64,000 nt of DNA, from contig NZ_LECT01000025.1 of the NCBI RefSeq assembly GCF_001027925.1, positions 62,001 through 126,000 of the forward strand, read 5' to 3'. Source of the stretch: Rhodopirellula islandica. Its GTDB lineage: Bacteria; Planctomycetota; Planctomycetia; Pirellulales; Pirellulaceae. Shown here piece after piece: positions 7,226-16,233 of this stretch. Each line of letters starts with the position of its first letter. Within the stretch, counting starts at the first letter, position 1. The notes under the pieces were generated by a model that saw only the letters and a list, made by a program, of their open reading frames with translations, was not told where the DNA came from and did no database searches. The position numbers and the translations under genes were made by a program.

Positions 7226-9328
7226 TCATGGACGGCGAATGAACAAGGTGTGATCGCAGCGTTCGGCGACGTCCTTGCGGTTGGTGAAGACGATCAAGGT
7301 CCAGCTGGGAGTTTCGGGTGCGAGGTGTGGCCAGAGCGCGGCACGAACGGATTCGTCCAGATCGTCCAGCAAACCATCGATGACCAGCAGTTTGGGACGC
7401 ACGGCCAAGGCACGCGCGATCAGCAGGCGGAGAATTTGTTCTTCTGAGAGCGGGTAGCCACCGGTTTGCAGGGTTGTTTGCAGACCGTTTTCGAGTTGTT
7501 CGATCGTGGCGGTGAGTCCGACTTGTCCGGTCACTTCACGCACTCGGTGTTGCCCGATGCCTCGACGTCCGAGGTCAATGTTCTCGCGAACACTTCCTCG
7601 GAAAATATCGCGGGCGCCCGCGTAGCTGACCAGTTTCCCCATTCCCGAGGTGGCTGCCTGAGCGGCTTCGATGCCAGCGATTTGGATCAGACCTTCCGGG
7701 ACATCGATCAGCCCGGCGATGGAACGAGCCAAGCATGAGCGTCCACTGATGTCGTCGCCGGTGATCGCAACTCGTTCCCCCGGTTGGATGGTCGCGGCGG
7801 GGATCTTCGACGACCAAGCGGTGCCACGAAACGAGAGGTTGGACCAAGTCACCTGGGCAGGTCCCTCATCGACCGGTCCGATTTCGATCCTTTGATCCGC
7901 GGGAATGTCCACCAAGTGGCCGACTTTGTCGACGCCGGCCATCAAGTCATAAAACTTCTCCAGTGATTTGCCAGCCTTGGCAAATGCACCGACAACGACG
8001 GTCACGATCAGTTCACTGGCGACCAATTGTCCCAATGTCAGGGCTCCGCCGATCACCAACCATCCGCCCAGCGCCAAGACAGCCGTTGACGCGATGATTT
8101 GCACCGTGATTGCGAAACCGACTTGCCGAATCACAACTCGGAATTGTTGTTGGCGGGCGGCGATGTAGTCGGCGGTCAGGCGGTCGGTTCGCTGAATGGC
8201 CAACCCCTCGCCACCGCTGGTTTTGAACACGGAGGGTTGCGCGATCACGTCCTGCAACCAATGCGCGACGTGGTACTTGGCAATCGACTCTTCGATCGAG
8301 GTGCGGATTCCGCCCCGTCCGAGCACCCAGATGAAGGAGACCATCGCGATGACCAGCACGATGTCAAATCCCAGCAGAAACGGATGGTAGAACGCCAGCA
8401 CGACCATCCCCAAGACCGTTGTCAGGACGATGGAGACACCATCGAGCAAAAGCACCGCGGTCGCCTTTTGAATCGTCATGATGTCAAAGAAACGGTTCGC
8501 GAGTTCGCGAGGGCATTCGCCCCGGAGGTGTTCTTGATTGGCTCGAGGAAAGCGGTGGGCGAGGTCGCTGGCGATGCGAACAAATTGCCGCCGCTGGATG
8601 ATTTCCACGACCACGGTTTGCAGCAAGCGGAGCACCCCGGCGATTGCCAGGCATGTCAGCAGCATCAACCCCAAGACAATCAATGGTTGGAACTGGGTGC
8701 CCCAGCTGACCACGTTGACCAACGATTCGACGGCGAGCGGCGTGGCCAAGGACAGCACGCCGGCGACAAGAGCAAACAGCACCACCATCCAAACATCACG
8801 GCGATCCAGGTTCAACAACGCGATGAACCGGCGCATCGGTGTGGGCGACGCATGATCGCCGGCATGGCCATGGGAGGTGGCGGAGACAGAGTCACATTCA
8901 AATTGCTTGCGAGCGATCAGCATCCGGGGCGCGGGCGACGTCGTGAACAGTTGCCCAAGTTTGTAACGGCTGATCACCTTGGAATTGACTTGGTCGTTCG
9001 TGGTGAACATTTCGACCGATCGCCAGTTCGCCTTTTCCAGGACTCGCAGGGACCCATCGTTGTAGGCCAGGACGATCGGGTTGCCTTCGCTGAGAAAGCC
9101 AAAGGCTTCGGCGCCCGAGTCCACATGGGTTTCGTCCAGGACGATGCCGGCCTGCATGGCGCTGGTTTGCAGCACCCACAGTGGATCTTCGTCCTCTGGC
9201 ATCGATTCGTTGGACAGGACGTCGGCCAAATCGATCGGCAGCCCAAGGCTTTGCCCAATCCGAGTCAAGGATCGCAAAATGGACTGGTCGTCCGGAGCAA
9301 TCGCGTCAGAAAATGAAGAGGAATCCAT
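7226..9328 (-). CDS. Peptidase-like/ABC exporter with a degenerate ATPase domain
   Basis: 700 residues from the ATG at 9328. Layout: a C39-like N-terminal domain without a visible catalytic Cys (about 1-145), a six-helix ABC exporter membrane domain (about 160-450) and a C-terminal nucleotide-binding domain (about 490-700). That domain lacks the usual catalytic residues. Walker A is GDDISGRS (524-531, Arg530 for Lys). The signature is LSEEQ (627-631) instead of LSGGQ. Walker B reads KLLVID at Asp651 with Gly652 where the catalytic Glu belongs. The switch His is Asn683 (TNR for AHR), and the Q-loop Gln is missing. The family is the type I secretion/bacteriocin exporter group. Either ATP is hydrolysed poorly or not at all, or an active partner subunit exists elsewhere. 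It heads the HlyD/TolC cluster. Confidence 0.85.
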   Translation of the reverse strand: MDSSSFSDAIAPDDQSILRSLTRIGQSLGLPIDLADVLSNESMPEDEDPLWVLQTSAMQAGIVLDETHVDSGAEAFGFLSEGNPIVLAYNDGSLRVLEKANWRSVEMFTTNDQVNSKVISRYKLGQLFTTSPAPRMLIARKQFECDSVSATSHGHAGDHASPTPMRRFIALLNLDRRDVWMVVLFALVAGVLSLATPLAVESLVNVVSWGTQFQPLIVLGLMLLTCLAIAGVLRLLQTVVVEIIQRRQFVRIASDLAHRFPRANQEHLRGECPRELANRFFDIMTIQKATAVLLLDGVSIVLTTVLGMVVLAFYHPFLLGFDIVLVIAMVSFIWVLGRGGIRTSIEESIAKYHVAHWLQDVIAQPSVFKTSGGEGLAIQRTDRLTADYIAARQQQFRVVIRQVGFAITVQIIASTAVLALGGWLVIGGALTLGQLVASELIVTVVVGAFAKAGKSLEKFYDLMAGVDKVGHLVDIPADQRIEIGPVDEGPAQVTWSNLSFRGTAWSSKIPAATIQPGERVAITGDDISGRSCLARSIAGLIDVPEGLIQIAGIEAAQAATSGMGKLVSYAGARDIFRGSVRENIDLGRRGIGQHRVREVTGQVGLTATIEQLENGLQTTLQTGGYPLSEEQILRLLIARALAVRPKLLVIDGLLDDLDESVRAALWPHLAPETPSWTLIVFTNRKDVAERCDHTLFIRRP

Positions 9329-9496
9329 GCGAATCAAAAAGGTGCAAACGAATGTCGGGCCGCGAACGTCGCGTCACGCTTCATCGTGGGAGGAATCACC
9401 ATCATCAATGACCAAGCAGTGAGAACCGAGAAGAAAAAAGTGGCCCACGGCAGGGGGGATCGCGAAACACAACAGGTGTGAATCTGCAACGGAAGT

Positions 9497-12205
9497 TCAT
9501 TCAACCGACCCCACGAGCTGCCATGATTTCTCACGCTGAGAGGTGAAGGAGGCTGTGTTGGTCTGCAGTTGAACCCAAGATCCATTTGGTTGGTAGCGGT
9601 ACTTTTGATCGTTTTCGATGGCGACCAAGTGCACCCAGCCGTTTTGCAACAAATTGCGTACCGTGGTGTGAGCGGCGATCACTCGATCGATTGCCTCTCG
9701 GTTGGCAACCACAACGGTTTGGAGTCGCAACGGTATGTGTTCGATGTGTTCACCATTTCGGAGGGATTGTTCCGGCAGACCGGCCTGAAGATCACCCCCA
9801 TTGCCGGAGAAGATTCCAAATTGGCCGACCACGTTGTGGACGGTTTTGCATCCGCTTCCAAAATGATGCGAATCCACGGTCGAGGCGTAGTACTGCATGT
9901 TGATCCAGTGTGCGACGACCATGGGGGCGGTCATGATGGATTCCAAGACGCGACCGCTGGGGTCGGACTGTGCATGGTAGCTGTGTAGGAAGGCACGGCC
10001 GTCCAAGGCAATTTCTCGCGTCAAGCTTCGGGGGCCAATCAGCATGCTGGCGTTGCCCGCCAGTCCCCATTCGGGACGCGTTTGCGACCAGTCCGCGGCT
10101 CGGGCAGCCAGCGATTCAGACGAGCTTTCGTCCAACAATGGCAGGCGTTCGCATCGAGTCAATTCGCTGCCCTCGTTCCCAATGCTTTGCAACTGCGAGA
10201 CTCGAGATTGATGCGATGGAGGAATGGATTCGGTGTCCAGCCATTCGATCTGATCGGTGGTGGTGTTGTGCCACGCCGCCAAGAAGTGAGTGTCCGCTCC
10301 AATCTCAATGCCTCGCTCGGCCAATCGCGTTTGAATCCGTCGATCATTCAATAGAGTGGCGGCCAACCGAGCGTTGGGGGCACCCGAGTGTCCGCCGCAG
10401 GCGCCGCAGTCCAGTCCAGCGGACATCGCGTTGTTGTCGGTTTGGCTGGCGTGCCCGCACAAAACAACGAGCGGGGCGAAGTGGTTGGTCAGTCCCATCG
10501 TGGTCAGCAGGCCTTCGGCCAGGTCCGTTTGTTGGTCCAGATCGATGCCTTGTTGCAACAGTCCATCCAGATCCAGTGAGAGCGTTCGCCCCTCCGCGGT
10601 CACTCCAGGTTGGTTGTCGGGACCAGACTGACGAAGGTTCTTTCCCAGCAACCGACCGACCAACTCGATGCCATCGAGCAGCCCCATGGTTTCCACGAAC
10701 GAAAAGCAGCCAACGGCGGAAGTTTGGAATTGCTTCCACCGTTTTTTCCACGTGCTGATTTCTGTTCGGCGTGCCGCCTCAGTGGTCGTGGGGGTGGAAC
10801 TGTGCGGGACGAGAGGATGTTGGCCGGAGCAAGCGGAGACGCAGTCGGATGCCTTTTCCTGCAGTGAAAAACTCGATTTCAGCAAGACCGGGGCGTGGAC
10901 ATCGCCAGAGGCTTGGCCCAGCGGAATGTACTCGAATGGCAGTCCAAAGAACCCTGCCACACCAATTGTTTCGATGTCAGCGGAGACGCTTTCCAGATGC
11001 CTCCGCAATCGCTCGGATCGAACGTCAATGCAAAACGCCATCTGGGCGATCGGACGCGACGCCGGTTGATCGAGATTGGCGGCCGATTCGGACGCATCGG
11101 GGGCAGGTGATGGCAGCGAGTCCAGCAGTTGGTCTCGATAGGCAATTTCCGACGCTCGCAGAAGGATCTTTCGAAACTCTTTGCAGGAGTCGTCGGAGGA
11201 AGCTGCGTTCAGCTTTTGAGCATTCAACCGCGATGTCCAGTCGACTTCAAACGCGAAGGCTTCGGAGATCGCGACGTCGTAGGCCAATGACATCGCCAGG
11301 AAGCCACGGAAGTCGTCGTGTTGGAATTTGCCGGATCCGAGCGGGTCGGTTTGCAAACCTTGGTACTTGGTCCAACCGCTCCAACCGGGCATCGAAAAGA
11401 CATGTGCCAACAGAAACGTTTCCCAGAGCGATCGTGGAAGATTCATTCGTTGCAGCAAATGAACGATTGTCGCTTCGGCCGTGTGAGGCAGGTCGTTCAC
11501 AAACTTTCGAAAGCCCGGCAATCCGAGGATTTCGATTCCGCGATCACACCGCGCGGTGTTTCGCCAGGCTTGATACAGAGGCAGGTTCTGCCAGGGGTTC
11601 CCCCACTTCGATTGGCCTTCGTCGTAGTGAGCCGAGCAATGCTTGCCGATCTCTTGGTGAACCATTTCAGTCCAGTCCACCGGTCCGTGGGCCGTCAGTC
11701 GTGAAGCAATCGTCGCGATCGGTGGAAGCGGTTTCGCCTTCGCCGAAGAGCAATCTTTCGATGCCGCAGCCGACGAAGCCTTGGTCAATGCTTCCAGCAC
11801 CTCATCCACAACAGACAATGCCTGGTCAGCTCCATGATTCTGAACTGCCGTGGCGGTCTCGTTCACCGCGGCTTCAATGTGGGGCCGCTGCAGTGCTCCG
11901 GATCGAAACTGCGAGGCAAAGTGTTCCATCGTCGGCAGCAGTTCACACTGCGAGAAGACTTGCAGGTGGTCTCGGGATTCGAAGAAGGAACGTTCTGTGA
12001 AACCGGCGTACGGATTGACTGCGACCCAATCTTTGAGCGGCCAAACTGGAGAGACCGCTTCACAGACTTGATCCAGTAATTCCTCGAGCTGTCGATAGAC
12101 ATGTGGGTCTTCGTACGCGGCGGGCACAAACACGCTGAGTGATGGGTCATTGGATTTGTGATTGGACGTGGACGTGGACTTCGATGAGTGATGGATGGTC
12201 TTCAT
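9497..12205 (-). CDS. dabA: DabA, inorganic carbon uptake subunit (DUF2309)
   Basis: 902 residues from the ATG at 12205; the longer frame upstream is non-coding. The family is DUF2309/UPF0753, known as DabA. It is a beta-carbonic-anhydrase-like zinc protein that works with DabB to convert CO2 to bicarbonate in a cation-gradient-driven, one-way manner. The zinc ligands are in place: Cys392 and Asp394 in MAFCIDVRSERL, and His585 and Cys600 in VLCGHASQTDNN...LDCGACGGHSG. The C-D and H-C spacings (2 and 15) equal those of the Halothiobacillus enzyme. WPLKDWVAVNP near residue 55 is also typical. It follows dabB by 73 bases on the same strand. No carboxysome or Calvin cycle gene is nearby. Confidence 0.93.
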   Translation of the reverse strand: MKTIHHSSKSTSTSNHKSNDPSLSVFVPAAYEDPHVYRQLEELLDQVCEAVSPVWPLKDWVAVNPYAGFTERSFFESRDHLQVFSQCELLPTMEHFASQFRSGALQRPHIEAAVNETATAVQNHGADQALSVVDEVLEALTKASSAAASKDCSSAKAKPLPPIATIASRLTAHGPVDWTEMVHQEIGKHCSAHYDEGQSKWGNPWQNLPLYQAWRNTARCDRGIEILGLPGFRKFVNDLPHTAEATIVHLLQRMNLPRSLWETFLLAHVFSMPGWSGWTKYQGLQTDPLGSGKFQHDDFRGFLAMSLAYDVAISEAFAFEVDWTSRLNAQKLNAASSDDSCKEFRKILLRASEIAYRDQLLDSLPSPAPDASESAANLDQPASRPIAQMAFCIDVRSERLRRHLESVSADIETIGVAGFFGLPFEYIPLGQASGDVHAPVLLKSSFSLQEKASDCVSACSGQHPLVPHSSTPTTTEAARRTEISTWKKRWKQFQTSAVGCFSFVETMGLLDGIELVGRLLGKNLRQSGPDNQPGVTAEGRTLSLDLDGLLQQGIDLDQQTDLAEGLLTTMGLTNHFAPLVVLCGHASQTDNNAMSAGLDCGACGGHSGAPNARLAATLLNDRRIQTRLAERGIEIGADTHFLAAWHNTTTDQIEWLDTESIPPSHQSRVSQLQSIGNEGSELTRCERLPLLDESSSESLAARAADWSQTRPEWGLAGNASMLIGPRSLTREIALDGRAFLHSYHAQSDPSGRVLESIMTAPMVVAHWINMQYYASTVDSHHFGSGCKTVHNVVGQFGIFSGNGGDLQAGLPEQSLRNGEHIEHIPLRLQTVVVANREAIDRVIAAHTTVRNLLQNGWVHLVAIENDQKYRYQPNGSWVQLQTNTASFTSQREKSWQLVGSVE

Positions 12206-12278
12206 GGCATGTCTGTCTGGGTTGGCTGGTGTGAATTCAGGATGCGTTTGAAACTCAAAACGGTGGTCAGGGCCTCGC

Positions 12279-13862
12279 TCAGGAGGTGGCGAGCAACCGG
12301 AACACGCGACGAATCCCGTGTTCGATGTAAAATCCGTTGGTCGCGTGAACTTGCATCGCGTGAACCCAGGGAAGCTGAGTGGCGGAAGCGAAACGGGTTT
12401 GCAAGAAGTACAAGCCGACAAATCCGAGCACGACCAGGGTTCCCACGACGCGGCTGTTCAGAAGTGAAGCGGACGATGGAAGGCTGGTTGAAATCAAAGC
12501 GTCGGCTGCGAGAAACCCGGTGACGTAGAGAAAGCAAATCAACGCCGCCGTGGCCATCGACTGCAGCACCAAGCGTCGGGATCCTGAACGCATGGCATCG
12601 GCGATCCAGTGAGTCAAAGCCAGACACAGAACGCTGCCTAGGATCCAACCGCCGGGTTTCTCGATTGGCGAGAGACCGAACAGCATCCATGTGACGGCAA
12701 ACAGTGAGCAGCTGACCGTGAATGCGAATCCCGTTTCGTACCAAGTGAGCGCTCGGTTCCATTGGCTTGCACCGGCAATCGCTTTCTGATCGCTGATGAC
12801 GCTGCCCGAGCGTAAGAAGGCGTTGGATTTGTACAACGAGTGCGCCACGAGATGGATGGTCGCTGGGACGAAGGCTCCCAAACCACACTGCAGCATCATG
12901 AATCCCATCTGTGCGATGGTGGAATGGGCCAGTGACTTCTTGACGCTGGTCTGGGTCATCAGGACGATCACAGCGACCAGCGTGGTGATCAGTCCCACCA
13001 TCGCCATCGTGTTCATCGACAGCGGTGACAACCCGAATACATTTGCGAACCGAATCACCAGGTACCCGCCCGCGTTGACGATTCCCGCATGCATCAGGGC
13101 GGAGACTGGGGTGGGCGAACCAAGCGTTTCAGGGAGCCAAGAGTGAAATGGGAATTGCACGGATTGGCTGGCCGCGGCAACGAACAGCAGGAAGCAGGCG
13201 GCCACTAAGATTTGCGGTGGCGATCCAGCATCCAGTTGCATCTTCTTGGCGGAGTCAAAGATGTCGGCCAGCACGAGCGAGTCAAACTCGAGAGAGAGCA
13301 GACCGAAGGCTGCGAACAAGGCCAGATCGCCAATCCGGTTGATTGCGAACTTGGTCCAGGCGGCGCGACTTGCACCGGGTTGCTCTGGTTTTAGCAACAG
13401 CAAAGAGTGCAGGCCCAAGTTCATGGCCACCCAGGCGAACGCGAATCCGATCAAGTTGCCCGAGGCGATCATCCAACTGACCGCTCCGATCGCGACCGCA
13501 CTGAATCGAAAGTAGCGGGTCTGATTGAATTCCCCATCAAGATATTGAATCGAGTACTGGCACGTGGCCCAGCCGATGAAGCTGACGAGAACCAGCATCA
13601 GACCCGAGAGACCGTCGTACAGAACCCAGTTGGTCGGATGGAACACACCGAGGATTTCCGTCTCCGCGATCGGGCGAGGAACTCGCATGATCAAGTGCAC
13701 CAACAGCGTGGCGACGCATACCAAGCACTGGGTTGCGACGATGAAAGTGATCCCCTGCCGCCAACGGAAGCCAGTCCGGCGACCAAGCACATTGGGAACC
13801 AACGCCGCAAACAGGAGGAACGTCGGAAGGATCACCGGCAGCAATTTCAACCAATCAGGCAT
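12279..13862 (-). CDS. dabB: DabB, NuoL/MrpA-like membrane subunit
   Basis: 527 residues, strongly hydrophobic, with about 14 transmembrane helices. It belongs to the proton-translocating NADH dehydrogenase chain 5 (NuoL) family: VQFPFHSWLPETLGSPTPVS, ALMHAGIVNAGGYLVIR and KKSLAHSTIAQMGFMM are the conserved antiporter motifs. At 527 residues it is shorter than NuoL and lacks the long lateral helix, as DabB does. The ATG at 13862 follows AAGGAGAATTGAGAG, a strong ribosome binding site. It would supply the cation flux that drives DabA, and it is the first gene of the dabBA operon, divergent from the winged-helix regulator. Confidence 0.9.
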   Translation of the reverse strand: MPDWLKLLPVILPTFLLFAALVPNVLGRRTGFRWRQGITFIVATQCLVCVATLLVHLIMRVPRPIAETEILGVFHPTNWVLYDGLSGLMLVLVSFIGWATCQYSIQYLDGEFNQTRYFRFSAVAIGAVSWMIASGNLIGFAFAWVAMNLGLHSLLLLKPEQPGASRAAWTKFAINRIGDLALFAAFGLLSLEFDSLVLADIFDSAKKMQLDAGSPPQILVAACFLLFVAAASQSVQFPFHSWLPETLGSPTPVSALMHAGIVNAGGYLVIRFANVFGLSPLSMNTMAMVGLITTLVAVIVLMTQTSVKKSLAHSTIAQMGFMMLQCGLGAFVPATIHLVAHSLYKSNAFLRSGSVISDQKAIAGASQWNRALTWYETGFAFTVSCSLFAVTWMLFGLSPIEKPGGWILGSVLCLALTHWIADAMRSGSRRLVLQSMATAALICFLYVTGFLAADALISTSLPSSASLLNSRVVGTLVVLGFVGLYFLQTRFASATQLPWVHAMQVHATNGFYIEHGIRRVFRLLATS

Positions 13863-14063
13863 CTCTCAATTCTCCTTAAAGCGGAAATGGAATACGCGAA
13901 CACTAAAGCACGACAAGGATATCGTCAATTATGTTTCGTCAAATCCGTGGCGGAGGATGAGGTGGAATGGTCGAGGATCGGCGGCGGTTTTGTCCTGGAA
14001 CGGTTGAAATGCAAGGGTTGGTCAGGTTTTTTAAGTCGCGAATAAATTTTCGTATTTCGATGG

Positions 14064-14098
14064 TACAATTCGCCTTTGCGAGGCACGCCGTGGCGTGC
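14064..14098 (+). promoter_or_regulatory. Putative -10 box and palindromic operator of the dab-linked regulator
   Basis: TACAAT at 14064-14069 could serve as a -10. Fourteen bases further on lies a perfect 7-2-7 palindrome, GCACGCC-GT-GGCGTGC (14083-14098), within the expected 5' leader of the regulator that starts at 14153. I could not assign a good -35. The position suits an operator bound by a winged-helix dimer, for example in autoregulation or shared control of dabBA. It might instead form a small RNA hairpin. Confidence 0.45.
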
Positions 14099-14152
14099 TT
14101 GGCTTTTCACCACCGATTTCGAAGGGAACCGCGGCCCAGGCGGAATGGATCC

Positions 14153-14545
14153 ATGGCAGCGAAAAAAGTCACTCGTGGCAGTCGAGCAACACGGTCGCCG
14201 AAACCCGACGCCAAATCCAACGTGGCGAAGAAGGCGATCTCGCTGAAGCAGAACACAGCGGAAACACGCCCCGCCGCACGGTGGACGTTTCTGACCAATC
14301 ACGCGCACGTGTTGATCGTCTTGCACGCCCAACCCGATCAGGTTCTTCGCGAGGTCGCGGTTCAGGTGGGGATCACGGAACGAGCGGTTCAGCGAATCGT
14401 TCAGGATTTAGAAGACGAGGGCTTCATTCGTCGAGAGAAGGTTGGCCGCAAGAATCACTACGAGGTGCTGACTGACCAAGCGTTGCGGCATCCGATCGAA
14501 GCCCATCGTCACATTGGTGACCTTCTCAAATTGATCACGGGATGA
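14153..14545 (+). CDS. Winged helix-turn-helix transcription factor next to dabBA
   Basis: 130 residues from the ATG at 14153. A basic, disordered N-terminus (about 1-40, rich in Lys and Arg) precedes a MarR/IclR-like winged helix: RWTFLTNHAHVLIVLHAQPD, VLREVAVQVGITERAVQRIV as the helix-turn-helix, and DLEDEGFIRREKVGRKNHYE as the wing. No ligand domain follows, so the protein is little more than a DNA-binding module. It is divergent from dabB across 290 bases, which suggests it controls the carbon-uptake genes. That role is inferred from position only. Confidence 0.85.
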   Translation: MAAKKVTRGSRATRSPKPDAKSNVAKKAISLKQNTAETRPAARWTFLTNHAHVLIVLHAQPDQVLREVAVQVGITERAVQRIVQDLEDEGFIRREKVGRKNHYEVLTDQALRHPIEAHRHIGDLLKLITG

Positions 14546-14636
14546 TCGAAATGGGAGCGTTCGAAAGGCGGCGTGGTGGAGGATCACGCTGCGATGATTG
14601 ACGTTGCAACGGTTTGGACCCACGCGGCGGTTGTCG

Positions 14637-15272
14637 TCAAGCAGCGTCGCATGAAGACGTGTCGAGCAAATCTTGTTTGTTGGCGATCAGGCAGACGACT
14701 TGGATGAACGAATCGACATGCATCTTTCGCAGAATATTGGCGCGATGAGCTTCCACTGTTTTGACTGAGATATCAAGTTGGGATGCGATTTGTTTGGACA
14801 GCTTTCCATCCATCACCAAAGTCAAGATTTCGCGTTCCCGTGGGCTCAATGAATCAACGCGTTTCAGAAGACTCTGATCGGTTTGCCATCTCAGACGCCG
14901 CTGTTGATCTTGCTTCATTGCCTCGCGAACACGAGCAATGAACAACCCACCATCCAGTGGCGTGTCAAAGAAGTCTTGGGCGCCGCTTCGCATTGCCCGA
15001 GCTAAGTCGCAGGTTCGAGGTTCGCCACCCACGATGATGTAGGGTGGGCAGTAACCTTTCTCGCTAATCTGTTCTGCGAGTGTGATGCCTGCGACCAAAG
15101 AATCGCTCAGGTCCAACACCATGCATCCGGGGATGTCAGGGTTGTAAGTCTCGTAGAACTGGCTGGGGTGGTCGAACGAAACAACTGCCATACCATTCGA
15201 TCGCAACAAAGTTGAAACCGAGTCCCCACGCGAGGGAGATTCTCGAATCAGAAAAACAGTGGACTTGTTCAC
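14637..15272 (-). CDS. FixJ/NarL-type response regulator
   Basis: 212 residues from a GTG at 15272 (V-N-K-S-T-V-F-L-I-R), chosen because the receiver domain starts there; the longest frame begins at 15431. The receiver covers about 4-120 with the likely phospho-acceptor Asp in GCMVLDLSDS, and the C-terminal LuxR helix-turn-helix is clear (LSPREREILTLVMDGKLSKQ and VKTVEAHRANILRKM). The acidic pocket near the N-terminus (where D-D is usual) reads I-R-E-S, so phosphorylation may be altered. It is divergent from the Tad genes across a 960-base gap. No histidine kinase is adjacent. Confidence 0.88.
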   Translation of the reverse strand: MNKSTVFLIRESPSRGDSVSTLLRSNGMAVVSFDHPSQFYETYNPDIPGCMVLDLSDSLVAGITLAEQISEKGYCPPYIIVGGEPRTCDLARAMRSGAQDFFDTPLDGGLFIARVREAMKQDQQRRLRWQTDQSLLKRVDSLSPREREILTLVMDGKLSKQIASQLDISVKTVEAHRANILRKMHVDSFIQVVCLIANKQDLLDTSSCDAA

Positions 15273-15657
15273 GTGAGTGCCCCTGATCAGTGAAGTGCGT
15301 AACGGATTTTCCGCACCGAGATGATTGTTGTCGCCGTTGCGTTTCAAGTGGGGGCATTCACTTGAAACGCATGTTCTCAAAGGACTGTTGTCGATTCGAT
15401 ACACGGGTCGCAGTAGTGGCCTTATCGGCACCGCCCTCGAGAGGCGAGATTAAAAATGCACCTATTGAAAGAAAAGGAAGTCGTCTGGTGGTCCCAAAGT
15501 CGCATGCGGGGGACGAGGCGGATTGGGGGGCGTGCCATTTGTGATTTTGCGCTAAGACGCATGTTGTCGGCACTCAAATGGGAGTTGGATGCTCGCTGCG
15601 ACGCACTGCCGCGAACAAGAATCTCTGCGCCGATAATTCGAGGCTCAGCGAAGGAAA

Positions 15658-15699
15658 CGCAAATGCGAAGTTCTTGTCGGAACCAACTTCGCATTTGCG
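15658..15699. repeat. Perfect 15-bp inverted repeat (hairpin)
   Basis: The arms are CGCAAATGCGAAGTT (15658-15672) and AACTTCGCATTTGCG (15685-15699), fully complementary, around a 12-base loop. No T-run follows on either strand, so it is not a standard terminator. It lies about 390 bases from the regulator start and 535 from cpaE. Confidence 0.8.
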
Positions 15700-16072
15700 G
15701 AGCGTGTTTGCGCAGGACCGCAAGTGGCTCACGGTCACATGTCGCTCCAAGCGGGAAATGGCTGCGGAGCGTTCCCCTCCTTTGTCATTCAGTGCAACCG
15801 TTATTCATGTGAGTTGACAAAGAACCGTTGGGCGGCGGACATCTTTCGAAACGCTGCAGCAGAGGGGACCGCTATCCACCCCCTTGAGGATGCGAGGATG
15901 CCGCCGTTCTCAAACGGCCCAGGCCAAGTGGCTTGAGTGACATCTCAACTTCCAAATCGTTTCCACTGGATCTTCTGTCCGTGGGAGAGGCGGCAAACTC
16001 ACACGAGAGAGGGGGGCTGCGCAATGGGGTGCAGGCGTCCGTTATGAGTTGAGAATGAAGGCGTCATGCCGT

Positions 16073-16107
16073 GTAGGGAGAACTACCAGGGGGTTTCCCT
16101 ATGGGTA
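16073..16107. promoter_or_regulatory. Inverted-repeat cluster, possible operator for the Tad genes
   Basis: Nested symmetry is visible: GTAG (16073-16076) faces CTAC (16083-16086), AGGG faces CCCT across GGTTT, and TACC (16084) faces GGTA (to 16107). On the bottom strand TACCCAT fits the NarL-type heptamer TACYYMT. It sits about 130 bases before cpaE, near a FixJ/NarL-type regulator gene. Binding is inference only. Confidence 0.35.
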
Positions 16108-16233
16108 AATTGAGCCGCGAAAGGCGTCGTGTGAGGGGGGAAGGTTCTAGGGTTGTTAGCCAACGAATGGAGTCGCCGGCTATCACGCCCTACCTATGAG
16201 TGATGCGATTGAAATGATTTCACCGCGTCCTGA

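Larger units (their letters stand above)
15273..16233. other. Long intergenic region before the Tad genes
   Basis: About 960 bases without a supported gene between the FixJ-like regulator and cpaE. It contains the 15-base-arm hairpin at 15658-15699 and a cluster of inverted repeats at 16073-16107, both listed separately. The length and structures suggest a regulatory region or an unannotated RNA, but I could not define one. Confidence 0.5.

Noticed and set aside
8099-9316. A 405-residue plus-strand frame opposite the ABC exporter
   Set aside because: Rich in His, Gln and Asp with no fold pattern, it mirrors the codon bias of the real gene on the other strand.
10771-12000. A 409-residue plus-strand frame opposite dabA
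   Set aside because: Arg/Ser/Pro-rich composition and no start signal; dabA with all zinc ligands is on the other strand.
15658-15699. Intrinsic terminator
   Set aside because: The hairpin is strong but has no T-run on either side and lies about 390 bases or more from any stop codon.
15456-15936. Small frames in the gap before the Tad genes as a possible Flp pilin gene
   Set aside because: None has a prepilin-type leader with a hydrophobic helix; all are Arg/Ser-rich with no start signal.
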